From: Populus alba
Lineage: Eukaryota; Streptophyta; Magnoliopsida; Malpighiales; Salicaceae
Assembly: GCF_005239225.2 (NCBI RefSeq)
Contig: NC_133292.1
Coordinates: 12,487,965 to 12,551,964, forward strand
Length of the DNA stretch: 64,000 nt
Reading direction: 5' to 3'
A model generated the notes under the pieces. It was not told the origin of the DNA. It did no database searches and worked only from the letters and a program-made list of their open reading frames with translations. Position numbers and translations under genes: made by a program. Positions 1 to 11,350 of this stretch are shown piece by piece. Numbering within the stretch: position 1 is the first letter of the stretch; every line of letters starts with the position of its first letter.

Positions 1-559
1 CACCTTGCAAGGAAGGATAGAGCTTGATTTCCTTCCCTAACCTTGACTCTCTCGACTTCTGATCAGCCGCTTTCCATTCTTCTTGACATCAGATAATGAA
101 CTGTCCCGCACCATCTAGCTAGAGAGAGAAAGTAAGCAAGAGAGAGAGAGAGAGATTTTTATGTATTTTTGGAGTATGAAATTACCTCATCATTTTACAC
201 TGTTATTAGAAGTCTAACCTGAATGAGATTTAAATTACTAAATTATCGGTTCAATTCATTGATCCGGCGAGAGACCGGCTGTTTTAATTAAAATGATAGT
301 ATTAATTTTTTTTATTATTATTATTGGTATTGACATGATTGGCTTGATCATGTTTGACATAGTTAATCCTATCATTAACCCGGTAAGTTATATTTCTTGC
401 TATACTACGGCTTAGCTCTCATTTTGACATTTTCAGGTTTTTTTAGCATAATCATAAAAGACTAATTATGTGAAAATAACTTCAACTAATAATTAATTTT
501 TTCTCGCACATTTTATACACATGGAATATGTTGTACGATATCTTTGGTTAAAGAGTTAT

Positions 560-720
560 ATGAAAAGTGTGGTAATAATTATTTTTTAAATTATTTTTTA
601 TTCAAAAATATATTAAAACAATATTTAAAAAAAAATTATTTTAATATCATCATATCAAAATAATCTGACAATATAAAAAAAATTTAAACAAAATTTTTTT
701 CAAATCTTAAAAATGTCATT
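560..720 (+). repeat. AT-rich dispersed repeat, copy 1
   Basis: Contains the family core: aaaatatattaaaa, then an oligo-T/oligo-A stretch, then atcatatcaaaataatctga. It ends in oligo-A/oligo-T without clear termini. Confidence 0.55.
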
Positions 721-1317
721 TGAAATGTAATTTCAAATGATTCATATCCAATGAGTTAATGTTTGGACATGTAAAATTAAATTAATGTCTTTACATGTCT
801 TTAATTTATAGAAAAATAATATTAAATTAACTAATATGTGTTGATGTATATGCAACAATTTCTTGTCATTTGTTTTTGGGTACCTTTCTTCTTGTTTTTA
901 ATTATTTCTACAATAAATTAAACTCTCCTTGCAAAAATGATTTTCTTGTCATACGAGTTATCGTCAAAACTTCCATTAATATTATTTACCAAAAAATGAA
1001 GAGAAAAAAAAAATGCCCTATGACTCAAATCAACACACCATGATTTCTTTCAAGGTGAACTTCAAATTTACAATCTAATTACTGGGAGAACCTCAATTAC
1101 ACATTCAAATATTTTCTTTATCAATTAAACGATAAAGAATTTTAATTTCTCAATTGAAGCATTCTATTAAATATAATTAACAAGATCATTGATTATTTGT
1201 GTGTTTCTCACATGATTTTTATTAAAGGATAATATTAAAAAAAATTGTTTTATTTTAATAAGATGCAAAAGAAAGATACGCATGCGAACACTAATGGGAG
1301 CTAATATTTGAAAAATT

Positions 1318-1485
1318 TAGGGTGTTTGAGAGTGTTTAATAATTATTTTTAAAGTGTTTTTTACTTGAAAATATATTAAAATATATTTTTTTTATTTTTA
1401 AAAAATTATTTTTAACACAACCATATCAAAATAATATGGATATATATAAAAAAATAATTGTAAATTTTTTGATGAAAACTCTCTT
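1318..1485 (+). repeat. AT-rich dispersed repeat, copy 2
   Basis: Starts with gggtgtttgagagtg, then the core gaaaatatattaaaat and catatcaaaataatat. It has the same internal order as the copy at 560-720. Confidence 0.55.
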
Positions 1486-1788
1486 TTAATTTCCTCCTCT
1501 GGCAAGGATAATACAAGGAACACACGGATATTTAATATATCAGTAACTGTATTTAATAAAATAATTCAAATGAAAAATAAAAATTCTCTTACAGTACAGC
1601 CGATACAAGTTTTTTTTTTTTGAATATAACATTAAAACTACCATAATAGCTGGCGTTAAATTTGAGGTTTGTTATTTTTTTTCCTACACAAGGAAGGCTG
1701 TTACTGTTCGAAAATTATATATTATTCTCTCTCTCGAATTAAGGAGAAAACACTTGGCAAAAATACAAATTTCCAGCTTTACTCTCAA

Positions 1789-1905
1789 ATCTCTCACGCG
1801 GTAACGTTACACGCTCTCCTGTTTTGGCCTATATATTGTAAACTACCGTATTTACCCCTATTGATAATCTCTCACGCGGTCTCGTGTGCCAGACACTCCT
1901 ATTTA
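1789..1905 (+). promoter_or_regulatory. Putative NHL promoter with two CGCG boxes
   Basis: The 14-mer atctctcacgcggt occurs twice, at 1789-1802 and 1867-1880, 78 bases apart. Each carries ACGCGG, which fits the CAMTA-type CGCG box (VCGCGB). A TATA-like ctatatattg lies near 1829-1838 and a second AT-rich candidate (tatttaag) near 1900. Their position 120-240 bases before the ATG at 2026 suits a core promoter. Motif matches only; CAMTA control is an inference. Confidence 0.4.
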
Positions 1906-2025
1906 AGACACCAAACATGACACAGCCAAGCCCCTAACTTGAATATCTGTTTTATTCTTTATCGGTTACAGGCACACAGCAGTGGTAGTCTCAACACGCT
2001 GACTCTGTCTTCGTCGACAGCAAAA

Positions 2026-2868
2026 ATGGCCGACCGAGTTTATCCTCGTGATGATTCACCACCACAGACTACCGAGCTCAAGCCGCCGCCGCCGCCGCCC
2101 CAGGAAGAGGAGGATCAAGCACATCACCCACAGTCACCGAGGAAACTTGCCGGACCTCAGTCAGAGAAACCGGTCCAACCACCAGCAGGAACTTACGTCA
2201 TCCAGATCCCTAAAGACCAAGTCTACCGAGTTCCGCCACCGGAAAATGCTCAACGCTTCGAACGTCTCTCCCGCCGTAAGCCCCGCCGCAGCCATTGCTG
2301 CTGTTGTCTCTGCTGGTTCCTCTCATTCCTCGCTGCCTTCCTCTTCCTCGTCGGCCTCGCTGCAGCTATCCTCTACCTCGTTTTCCGACCCGAGTCGCCG
2401 GATTATTCAATTGAGCGTGTCTCCATTTCGGGGTTAAATCTGACGTCATCAGGACCGATCTCTCCGGAATTTGACGTTACTGTGAGAGCTAATAACCCTA
2501 ACAATAAAATTGGAATTTATTACGAAAAAGGAAGTTCCGTTAATGTTTACAACGACGGCGTTAAAATGGCCGCGGGATCGTTACCTGTCTTCTACCAAGA
2601 CAAAAACAATGTGACGGTGTTTGTAACGTCGTTAAAGGGATCTGCTATTGAGTTAACGAGTGGTGTTCGTACGGCTCTAGTCAACGGGGTTAATAAAGGA
2701 ACTGTGCCGTTTAATCTGGTATTGAGGGCTCCGGTCAAGTTTAAGGTTGGGTCTGTTAAGACATGGAAGATTACTGTCAAAGTTGACTGTGATTTGACGG
2801 TGGATAAGTTAACGGCTTCTGCGAAGATTGGGTCTAAAAGTTGTGATTATGGTGTGGATTTGTGGTAG
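2026..2868 (+). CDS. NDR1/HIN1-like (LEA-2 family) membrane protein
   Basis: This is a single-exon gene of 280 residues. The ATG at 2026 was chosen because MADRVYPRDDSP is a typical NHL start, whereas the 29 in-frame residues upstream look like untranslated leader. An N-terminal proline-rich, charged cytosolic region (residues 1-85, with a run of prolines) carries the conserved QIPKDQVYRVPPPENAQRFE block. Next come a basic stretch and a Cys-rich transmembrane helix (about 91-121, starting HCCCCLCWF). The extracytosolic part is a LEA-2 beta-sandwich with VRANNPNNKIGIYYEKG and several N-glycosylation sequons. NHL proteins sit at the plasma membrane and some function in pathogen and abiotic stress responses. 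The sequence most resembles the NHL6/NHL13 subgroup, but I cannot assign an ortholog. Nothing is broken. Confidence 0.92.
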   Translation: MADRVYPRDDSPPQTTELKPPPPPPQEEEDQAHHPQSPRKLAGPQSEKPVQPPAGTYVIQIPKDQVYRVPPPENAQRFERLSRRKPRRSHCCCCLCWFLSFLAAFLFLVGLAAAILYLVFRPESPDYSIERVSISGLNLTSSGPISPEFDVTVRANNPNNKIGIYYEKGSSVNVYNDGVKMAAGSLPVFYQDKNNVTVFVTSLKGSAIELTSGVRTALVNGVNKGTVPFNLVLRAPVKFKVGSVKTWKITVKVDCDLTVDKLTASAKIGSKSCDYGVDLW

Positions 2869-3339
2869 TGTAGAGTTAGTACATCTGGGATCATTTTTTT
2901 TCTTTTTTTATATATTAATTAATTTTGTTTTAAATGAGATTGTGATTCTAGTAGTGGTATACATATTACAAATCAATAGAACAAATATTTCAGAATTAAA
3001 AATAAATATACCATGAATTTATTCTCTTGTAAATTATTTTATCGGTGACTCAAGCTAGTGGCATGCACGTAACGGATTGATGGAGTCCATTTTGTGGCAT
3101 AATATTATATTTATATTGGCTTAATCCCTGTGACATAAAAAATGAAGCTCTGTAAAGATGATTCTAGCTGATTAATTGAGGTAAATGAGCTTAAATTATT
3201 CTAAAAAAATGGTCGTAGGAAAAGCAAATCTAGGAGGAAAATTATCGAGTTGCCAAAAATGGCTGTCAGCAATCATCTTCTCTCATCTTCTATTTTGTTA
3301 ATCGTTTGATCAGGAGATTCTGATTAATTGAGGTTATAA

Positions 3340-3480
3340 TTTTTTTTATGTTTATAAATTGATTTGATATACTAATATCATTTCAAAAAAAATATATATT
3401 ATTTTAATATATTATTAAACAAAAATTGCTTTAAAAAATATCATCCCTACGCTTCTAAATAACATCTAAACACCATCCAA
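3340..3480 (-). repeat. AT-rich dispersed repeat, degraded copy
   Basis: Reverse-orientation core (tattttaatatattattaaa) followed by a gctttaaaaaat end. The left end is unclear. Confidence 0.4.
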
Positions 3481-3941
3481 GCAAGCTGGGATTTGAGAAT
3501 GGACAGCCAAGAGAGATGCATTGATCACTATTATTTTTTTAATCAAGAATAAATCTGACAATAAAGAAAATGTCCAAAAACGCAGGTGGGGTCCAAATTG
3601 AGTAAGCTGGGTTCAATTTGGACAAGTTCTTCGTTGAACAGTCCAAGTTTCAGTAATTCATGCGTGCCACAAATTTGGACCAGTTCAGAGTTTGGAAGAG
3701 CGTCTTTGTATTTATTTATTGAAGCAAGGCTTAATGCCCTTTCACTTGTAGTGACATGAATGTTCTTTCAAGCAAGAAACGAGGATCAAGAATACAAGCC
3801 AGATGGCGACCTCGTCTGCTTGAACTCTTTCTCACATTAATTTTAGCTTATATATTTATTTCTCTCATTTCAATTCTATTTCTCTGATGTAGACACCTAG
3901 CCAGCTAGCCATTAATCAAGGTTTGAAATATTGATAAAGGC

Positions 3942-4120
3942 CCTGTTTTTTTATTTTAAAAACATTTTTTAAAAAAATTTAAATTTTATTATTTACTTTC
4001 AAAATAATATATTTTTAGATGATTTTGATATTATGATATTCAAAAATAATTTTTAAAAATAAAAATAAATATTATTTTAATATATTTCTAAGTAAAAAAT
4101 TAACACTTTCAAACAGGCTT
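3942..4120 (-). repeat. AT-rich dispersed repeat with inverted termini
   Basis: One of the clearest copies. It begins gccctgttttttt and ends ttcaaacaggc, so the outer 7-8 bases are inverted complements. The core tattttaatatatttcta is in reverse orientation. About 180 bases long, non-coding and strongly AT-rich, it has the form of a MITE. The surrounding bases (aaag on both sides) may be remains of a target duplication, but this is weak. Confidence 0.6.
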
Positions 4121-5305
4121 AAAGATTCAAAGGATGTGTGTGGGATCCAGCTCTTATTTACTAGGGAAAATAATAATAAAATTGTGTGATAAAATGTGGG
4201 ATTTTTTCGTCGAAGAAAATAATTAGCGATGTCAACAACGTAAAGGCAAAGACACCTTCTGCCTGGATTTTAAGTCTTCTGTGTGATCAATCACCTATGA
4301 ATGTCAGCTTGCGTTGAAGCTTGAAATGATCTTAGTGTTAGGTTGGAGAGGTGCCTCCTTTTTCTTTGTTTTTTGATGACTTGTTCTTACGTTGAGTTTT
4401 TTCTTCTTTTTTTATGTTCACTCTTCTTTTTCCTTGCTAGATAGGGTTTTCTTTCTGTTGTTATTATTACCAGCTTCATCCACCAGGTTGCTTATTTGGC
4501 TTGAATGAAGTATAGATTTGTTTTCTGATATGTTCTGAAACCTTAATGTTGTTATAAAAAAAACAATATCATTTTAATTTTTTCTAATGTTGACTCAAAT
4601 TAATTCGAATTAACCTCTCTCACTTGTAATTGGGGATGGGTTTTACTAACTTTGGATAAAACCAAAAAATACCACCTGGCAGTAACATGAAGAAAGCACA
4701 AAAATACCAAGAAAACCCCAGAAAAAGACAACCGAATCCAAATGCATGGAACATGAGTCAGAATCCAGTTCAGTGCCATATCCTACCAGTTTTTAGTGAC
4801 GGGGATCGACACAAGAACTGAAACCATACACAAAGTGACATAGAGAGAAACAGGAAAATATAAATCCAAATGATCGCTACATTGAATGCATTATATAGCA
4901 TATAATCAAGACGATGAGAGAAATGGGGAGGGATTTTATCTGAATTCTGATAATAATTATTAATTACTAAAGAAAAACAAAAAAGAGGAGAAGAGAAGAG
5001 ACTATACAGATCCTCTTACATTGAAGAACAACATTTTCTTCATAGCACAGCTTTTGAAATACAAAACCACCCCTTTAAAACATCTTTAATTTCACTATAA
5101 TTTTTTACCAGCCTCTTTATTTTCTGCTTTGATTTAACCACAAACAGCCACTAAGCACCCTTTTATTCCTTTCCCCATGTACAAATACGGTATCCAATCG
5201 AGAGATCTATCTGATATGCCTTGCCTCCCAGAGTTTCTCACTGTCATGGTCATACAACGCAACAAAATTGCTCCCTCTTCTCTGTAACCAAGCTCTCTTT
5301 TCCAA

Positions 5306-8300
5306 TCAAGCAGCTTGCTGTTGGGACATCTCTCTTTCATAATTACTCTTGACAACATGGATTTCCTCTTCAAGTTTTGCATACATCTCGACAGATTTCT
5401 CAGCGAAGTTGTTCAACTGGCCAAGAAATCCCTCCAAGCTTGATCGAAAATGCTCAAAACCTAAAATAAAATCCTCTGAGGCCTCATCTCTCAACATGTT
5501 AACTGCTGATTCACTTCCGTTATCACCCTTCCATGATGAGAATTTAGATTTCTTCCCTTGGTTCTTCTCTTGGCGTGGCAAAAAGTGAGCAGTTTCAGCT
5601 GCTAAAAGCCTTATAGATTCTGCAACTTCCTTTACAGGCAAGTCAGTTAGACCGTCCAACCAGGCACCACAGGTGGCATATACAGGAGGGCCTTTTGATC
5701 TTAAGGCCATCGAAGGGGGCGTTTGCTTCCTTTTTCTCTTGGTAGGTTTTTGTGTAAAAAAGACACATTTAAAAAGCCAACTGTTTATAACCTGCAGGTA
5801 CGACATCTGAGCCTCAATCCACTTTGTAAAGCTTGAAGATAGAGAGCTTAGTTCTTTTTCGAGATGGACAGTAACCTGCCGATGCGACTCTGATCGTATA
5901 GAGAATTTGGCGTTACCATTGTTGAATGCTACTGTAATGATGTTGAGCTGAAGCTTGTGGCATTCAAACATCACTTCCCACATCCGACTCAGCCTGCGGT
6001 CAGTGGAGAGAGTGAAAACCAGAGTAAATTATTCACATGAAACTATATGCATAATTCTCTCTCGGACAACCAGCTTAATTATTCCCATGGCAAGGACTAG
6101 TCCTCTTCCATAATCAGGGAATCAGATATGATTTTTGCATGAAAGTCATCTGGATCAGGCGCATTATTGAATTTACCAAAAAAGAACCCAACCATTACCC
6201 ATTCTATTGCGATCATTTTTTAGTTTATTCATTTCCAGTAAATATTACTTGAGGCGTTGAAAGTTCTCTATGGGTCTGCTAGATCAAATATTAAACTTGA
6301 GCCAACCTTTCAATATCATGCTTAATTCTTAATGTCATAATGATATCATGCTTGGTTTTTAATGCAGCAATGACATGTGACGGAGTTTAGCAATATATAG
6401 TCATGTGGAGCCTCTCACAACAATAAGTTGCACAGGAAGAAAGCGAGGTGATGTTGAATATGCCAAAATCAAATTACAGTTCAACTGATTCAGTCAACTT
6501 CCAGTCACCTCTTGATTTTAAGTAATGGAACATAAAATTACATACCCTTCAATTAATTCCTCAAGTTGTGGCTGGAGCTCTTTGTCCCGTAATTCCTCAA
6601 TCCTCTTTGATATGGAATCAATTCTGTGAAGGGCAACTCTGATTCTCGAGTGCAGATCTTTAACAACAGCACGAGTTTTATCAATTTTGATATTATGGAG
6701 ACTTTTTCCACTGGATTCCAGTTGTCTTAAAGTTCTACAGCGCATGTCATACTCCCTTCTGAGCATCTCACTAGCCTGAAATTTGGAGGAAATACTATTA
6801 ACCTGTGAAGAACTTCATAAATTTTCTTTGTTGCAAAGTCAGATTTTAATCTCTCTCGTTAATTTCAAAATCAATATAGACAACTGAGGTAATGTACATA
6901 GATTCCATAAGAGTGTTTGCTTGACATAGAACAAGGCTTATGAACAACAAATAATGCAGTGACACATCACCATTAAAATTTTCCTTTTCCTAAGTTATAT
7001 CGTATTTGAACAAAAAATTAAGTCAGTCAATATTTTTTCTTTATCACCAGTAATTTATATCGGACCGTTCAACAATTATAATCACTAAATTAATCAATAT
7101 TGGATAGACAATCAGAGGATAGAGTGAAAAGAAAGGTGGAGGCTTCCATACGAAAGGGAGTAACAAAATCTGTAACAGATGACATAGCAAGAATGAATGT
7201 GATGAAGGAATGTTTCCCTTTGAATCTAATTATTTAGATATTTACTTTTGATTCCTAAACTATGTGCATCAAAAAATCCATTTTGATTTCTTACACCATG
7301 TGAGTGACCGAGACACAGTTAGATAATAACTTCAAAAACAGACCCCTAATAGTAAAAAGGATAAACTGCTGGAATGCGATCATTTACAACAGATCTTCGT
7401 GCAATTTTCTGGTCTCATGTGAAGTTGGCAAAACAGGTAAACCGCATTACCTATCTTATGAAAATAAGGCAAAACACATGAACGGAATTAATACCAATAC
7501 TATATTTATTTTAAGAAACCACAATACCTTCACTTCATCATAAAGTTTCCTCTCCCACGCATATAGCCTGTCCAAGGTAGAAGCATGACTGCCGGAGATC
7601 ATACAAAAATTATCAAAAAGATTGCCAGCCTGATCATCTGAATCATCCTTGGCATTTAATCCAAGAGGATTCCTGGATGAAGATGACCGTGACGATGCCG
7701 TCCTATGCCAAGTTAAGAACTTCTGATCCTTTTGGGCAGGCTCTAAGTAAAAAGCAGAAAGAATTAGCAAGTAATAAAGGAAACTTTTGTTAATTGTCTT
7801 ATGATACTGTTCTCTACAAGGTTTTTTTAACAACAATTATAAATTTTACATCACAGCTCACCACACAATCCTGAATAAAACGGTAAAAACAATAAACCAA
7901 TCCTCAAAAAAATATTCTATTGAAAAACTTCATTGTGTTTCTTCTTTTCTTTGCTTTCCTTTTTCGACAAGAGAATGTAGTGGCTGGAAGAACTTGTATT
8001 TCGTAAAAGAAAAGTCCAGCAACATAGTGATATATTAAGTAGAATTTGATTCAGTAAATCAGAACTTAAGGATAAATTAAGATGAATCACTCAATCACCC
8101 AAACTTTACACAATATGAATTCATGATGGACATTCCAAAAGCAATGCCCATATCAATCCGACCACAACATGAGATCATCATTACTAAACGGAAGGGGGGG
8201 GATAATTAGTATTAAACTAAAGGGATATACCTTCTTGCAGTTGACTAGGGTCTTCCCCGCAAGAAAAACAGGCCTTGAAGACTGTAGAGGCCAGAGATCC

Positions 8301-8642
8301 ATCTGCAAGAGTAGAAAATAGAGTAATTTCAAGGTGTTTTTAAAATGAAATTGATACGTAGTTATTGATCTTCAACAAAAAGCCAAAAGTCCTAATCAAC
8401 TTTCTACAATGAAGTCTTCAAATCAATTATAAACCAACAAGCCCCATCCTAGAAAACCAATCTGGGTCAGTCACTCTGTCCTTTAAATACTAAAAAAACG
8501 ATGACATAGGAAAAATGTTTGTTAATATTCTCCAAGACCTCGTAAACATACACGTTCTCTAATTACATCACATCTGCTAAGAAATGATAAGAGAATAAAA
8601 AAAACTTGAAAAATATTATTTCCTGAAAATAATAGGTTCAGA

Positions 8643-8684
<42 letters not shown>

Positions 8685-9798
8685 CCATACTTTCTTTTCC
8701 AGGGGCTAATGGACGGAAATGCAATTTATTGGCTTCAAGCATCCTTGGAACTTCATTCCCAGATTCAGAAGCTTTTATAAAGAGATATTCAATATCTTTC
8801 ATGCTTGAAAAGAAGTCCTTAGGGGAAACCTTATTTGCTGATTGATCTTCCTTCATTGTTGTTTTCTTTTTGTCAGCTGAAATAGCAACTGCTGACAATG
8901 GAGTTCTTAATGGTGACAAACCAGGAGAGTTACCTTTCTCCCCATTCAATAACTCTGTTTCTGAAGCTGCACTCCCTGCAGAAGGCATGGTTGGTGAGGC
9001 ACTAGGCACAACATGATCATTTACCCTATTAAGATTTTCAAAACTTCGAACCAAAGTCTCTGCAGGAGGGTCATCAAATTCATCTTCTGAACCCTCTGTC
9101 TCGGCACTTTCATGAATCGAAGCTTTCTCTTCTTCATCTTCCAGCTCAGGAATTCCTTCCTCTTCCCCGAGCCTTATTAAATCATCAGCACTGTCCAACC
9201 CATGGTTCATTTGCCTTCCATCTTGGAAAGAAAATTGCTGGTCAATCGGGTGAAAAAGTTCAAAGTAATCCCATTGTTGAATCCCTGGTGGGACTGATGA
9301 ATCTTCAAACTGTGATGTTCCATGTTTTTCAGTGGAACGAGGTGTGGTATTTTGGGGGGTGCTGGATGAGGTTACTGTCCCTGTAACAACAACAGGAGAT
9401 TTCTCTTCAACTTTTTTAGAAGAAAAGCCCCTAAATTTCATATGATGTGCCTGAATCCGACTTGAGCTGGGAGGAGATGGTGATGGAGAAAGGTTTTCAG
9501 CTGCATCAACAGGGTGAGATAGAGATGGAGAGGAGACTGAGAAATGGGAAATAGACTTAGTCAAAGCAAGTGGCTCTGGCGTTGCATTAGTGGAGGTGTA
9601 CAAAGAAGATTCAAACAGAACTTCAGGTTCAACGAACTTCCTAATAGCAGTTCCTGTACTTCTCAATGACTGAATATACATAATATGAGCAGCTGCTAGT
9701 GAGCACCTGCCATCAAGTGCTCGCCTAACAAATCTCTTTCTTTCACGACAAAGCTGCAAAACCTTATCTTCTTCTGTTTTAGAGTTTGAAGCCCCCAT
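5306..9798 (-). CDS. DUF630/DUF632 protein (NRG2/APSR1/REL2-like)
   Basis: Five exons reconstruct in frame: 9798-8691, 8302-8231, 7742-7528, 6775-6546 and 5993-5306, giving 2313 nt and 770 residues, usual for the family. The start MGASNSKTEEDKVLQLC is the conserved DUF630 N-terminus with Gly2, a likely N-myristoylation site. Residues 60-320 are low-complexity, rich in Ser, Pro and acidic residues. The DUF632 region (about 325-665) includes VSPKDFFSSMKDIEYLF, a coiled-coil-like stretch with ASEMLRREYDMRC, and the hallmark GPPVYATCGAWLDGL with VAESIRLLAAETAHFLPRQE. All junctions are GT-AG. Relatives act in nitrate signalling (NRG2), phosphate-starvation root growth (APSR1) and leaf shape (rice REL2); which role applies here cannot be read from sequence. 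Confidence 0.93.
8641..8684. repeat. (GA)n microsatellite in DUF632 intron 1
   Basis: About 44 bases of nearly pure GA, with one T interruption. In the transcript it is a CT tract starting only about six bases after the intron 1 donor at 8690-8689. Confidence 0.95.
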
Positions 9799-11350
9799 TT
9801 TCCAGATCCAAATGTTTCAATGCCCAATTAATTAAAATTCCAAGGCATAGGCTTCTTCCTGAAACTCAATGGATTACAAATAAAATAAGAGAAACCTCTA
9901 CCAGAATGCAGCAATTATCTGTACGCACCTGAGAAACTCTAAACTATACATAACAGCTATAGCACATTCCAAGTAATCAAATCTTAGCAAAGGAGGAAAC
10001 TTCAACAAATTCAAGATTTCAATTTAAGAAAGAGGAAACTACGCTTTGAATTCTCATTAAAGAGACTTGACAGGACACAAACATCTCAAATTACTTAGAT
10101 AAGAGGAAAGTTTCAGCAAAATTTGCCCCAACCACCTAAAAGAAGAAGAAATATAAGGTCCTTCCAATTCTTAAGCTGATGAAGTGAGATAAAGCAAACC
10201 CAGACAGCATATAAACATACTGAATTAAGTTAAACACTCAATTCAGTCATTGCAAAGGCAAGATGATCATAAAAATGAAGGTGCATAATAAATTGAACTG
10301 GTAACAAATTCATGACTTTGACCAGTGACTTAATCCTTGGATCCAAGAGCATGCCTAATATCAAAAACCATTAACCTAGACTCCTGTACCAAGCCGAAGA
10401 AAGAAAAATCATTAACAAATGTCCAGAAAGCTTAAAACTTTTATTTGAAACAAAAAGCTACAGAAACTAAGAACTCAAGAGCTGTTGAATTCAAGACTTA
10501 TGCCTAAAAAGAAGAGTGCCAAAAAGAAGAGTGGGAATCTCCATGAATATTCATGTGTGCAAGCTCCAAAGCTAAAATAAAAAACACTAATCATTGTATC
10601 AACAACAAACATCGAATTAAAAAAATTCTCCAGGTACTCAAATCCCGTTCTAACAAAAAGAAATAGTATAATTTAGAGAGAGAGAAAAAACAAAAAGAAA
10701 CCCACCAAGGGAGACAAAGAGAGGAAGAAACAAGCACCTCAGAAAAGAAAGAAAACCCAGTTGACTGAATCAAAATTTGCATCTACAGAGATCAAATTCA
10801 AGGCAAACAGACAGAACTCAGCAGAGCTGGAAAAAAAAAAAAAAAAGCACAATACTTTCCTGCTCAACCAATGAAAGCAAAACTCACATGAACAAAAAAA
10901 AGAAAAAGAAAAACCAATCTTGAGAAATTGAAAACACCAAACAATCAATCAAAAACTCAGTATCCATGCTAGAACAATTAGAAATTAATCAAACACCGAA
11001 TAAAAGAAAAGGAAAGAAATGAAACCAGGGGAGTTGGTGGGTCACCTGAGAAAAGAAATGAAATGATGTAATCCAATCAGAATAAGTTACTGGTTTTATA
11101 GCATGATCGATTGATTGATAGAAAAGAGAGAGAGAGAGAGAGCGGGAGGGAGGGAGGGAGCATGGAATTCAGAGAAGACTCTGACTCAGATGAGAAACAG
11201 AATCATCATTTCTTCTTTTAGTATTGTTCAGATATAGAGAGAGAAATAATAAAGAATCTCGGTCTCAGAGACAGAGCGAGAGATTGTACAGTACACTTGA
11301 GAGCCTGAAATGCGAGAGAGGCAGAGAATCTAAGGGAAGATAAGAGGGAA
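9799..11350 (-). other. Leader and promoter of the DUF632 gene
   Basis: This stretch has no ORF with family features. On the minus strand, tttcag at about 9861 looks like the acceptor of a 5'-UTR intron, and candidate donors (gaggtgct near 10737, caggtgacc near 11046) lie upstream. CT-rich runs near 11120-11160 and 11220-11340 are typical of a plant 5' leader. The exact start of transcription is not visible. Confidence 0.45.

Larger units (their letters stand above)
1..1788. other. AT-rich intergenic region
   Basis: No gene is visible here on either strand. It holds a GA-rich purine run near 121-155 and two copies of the dispersed AT-rich repeat listed separately. The first 120 bases are less AT-rich and could belong to a transcript outside the window, but no coding frame supports this. 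Confidence 0.6.
2869..5305. other. Intergenic region between two convergent genes
   Basis: No coding sequence is supported. The left end should hold the 3' UTR of the NHL gene and roughly 4700-5305 the 3' UTR of the minus-strand DUF632 gene. The middle is AT-rich and contains at least two copies of the dispersed AT-rich repeat. Confidence 0.6.
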
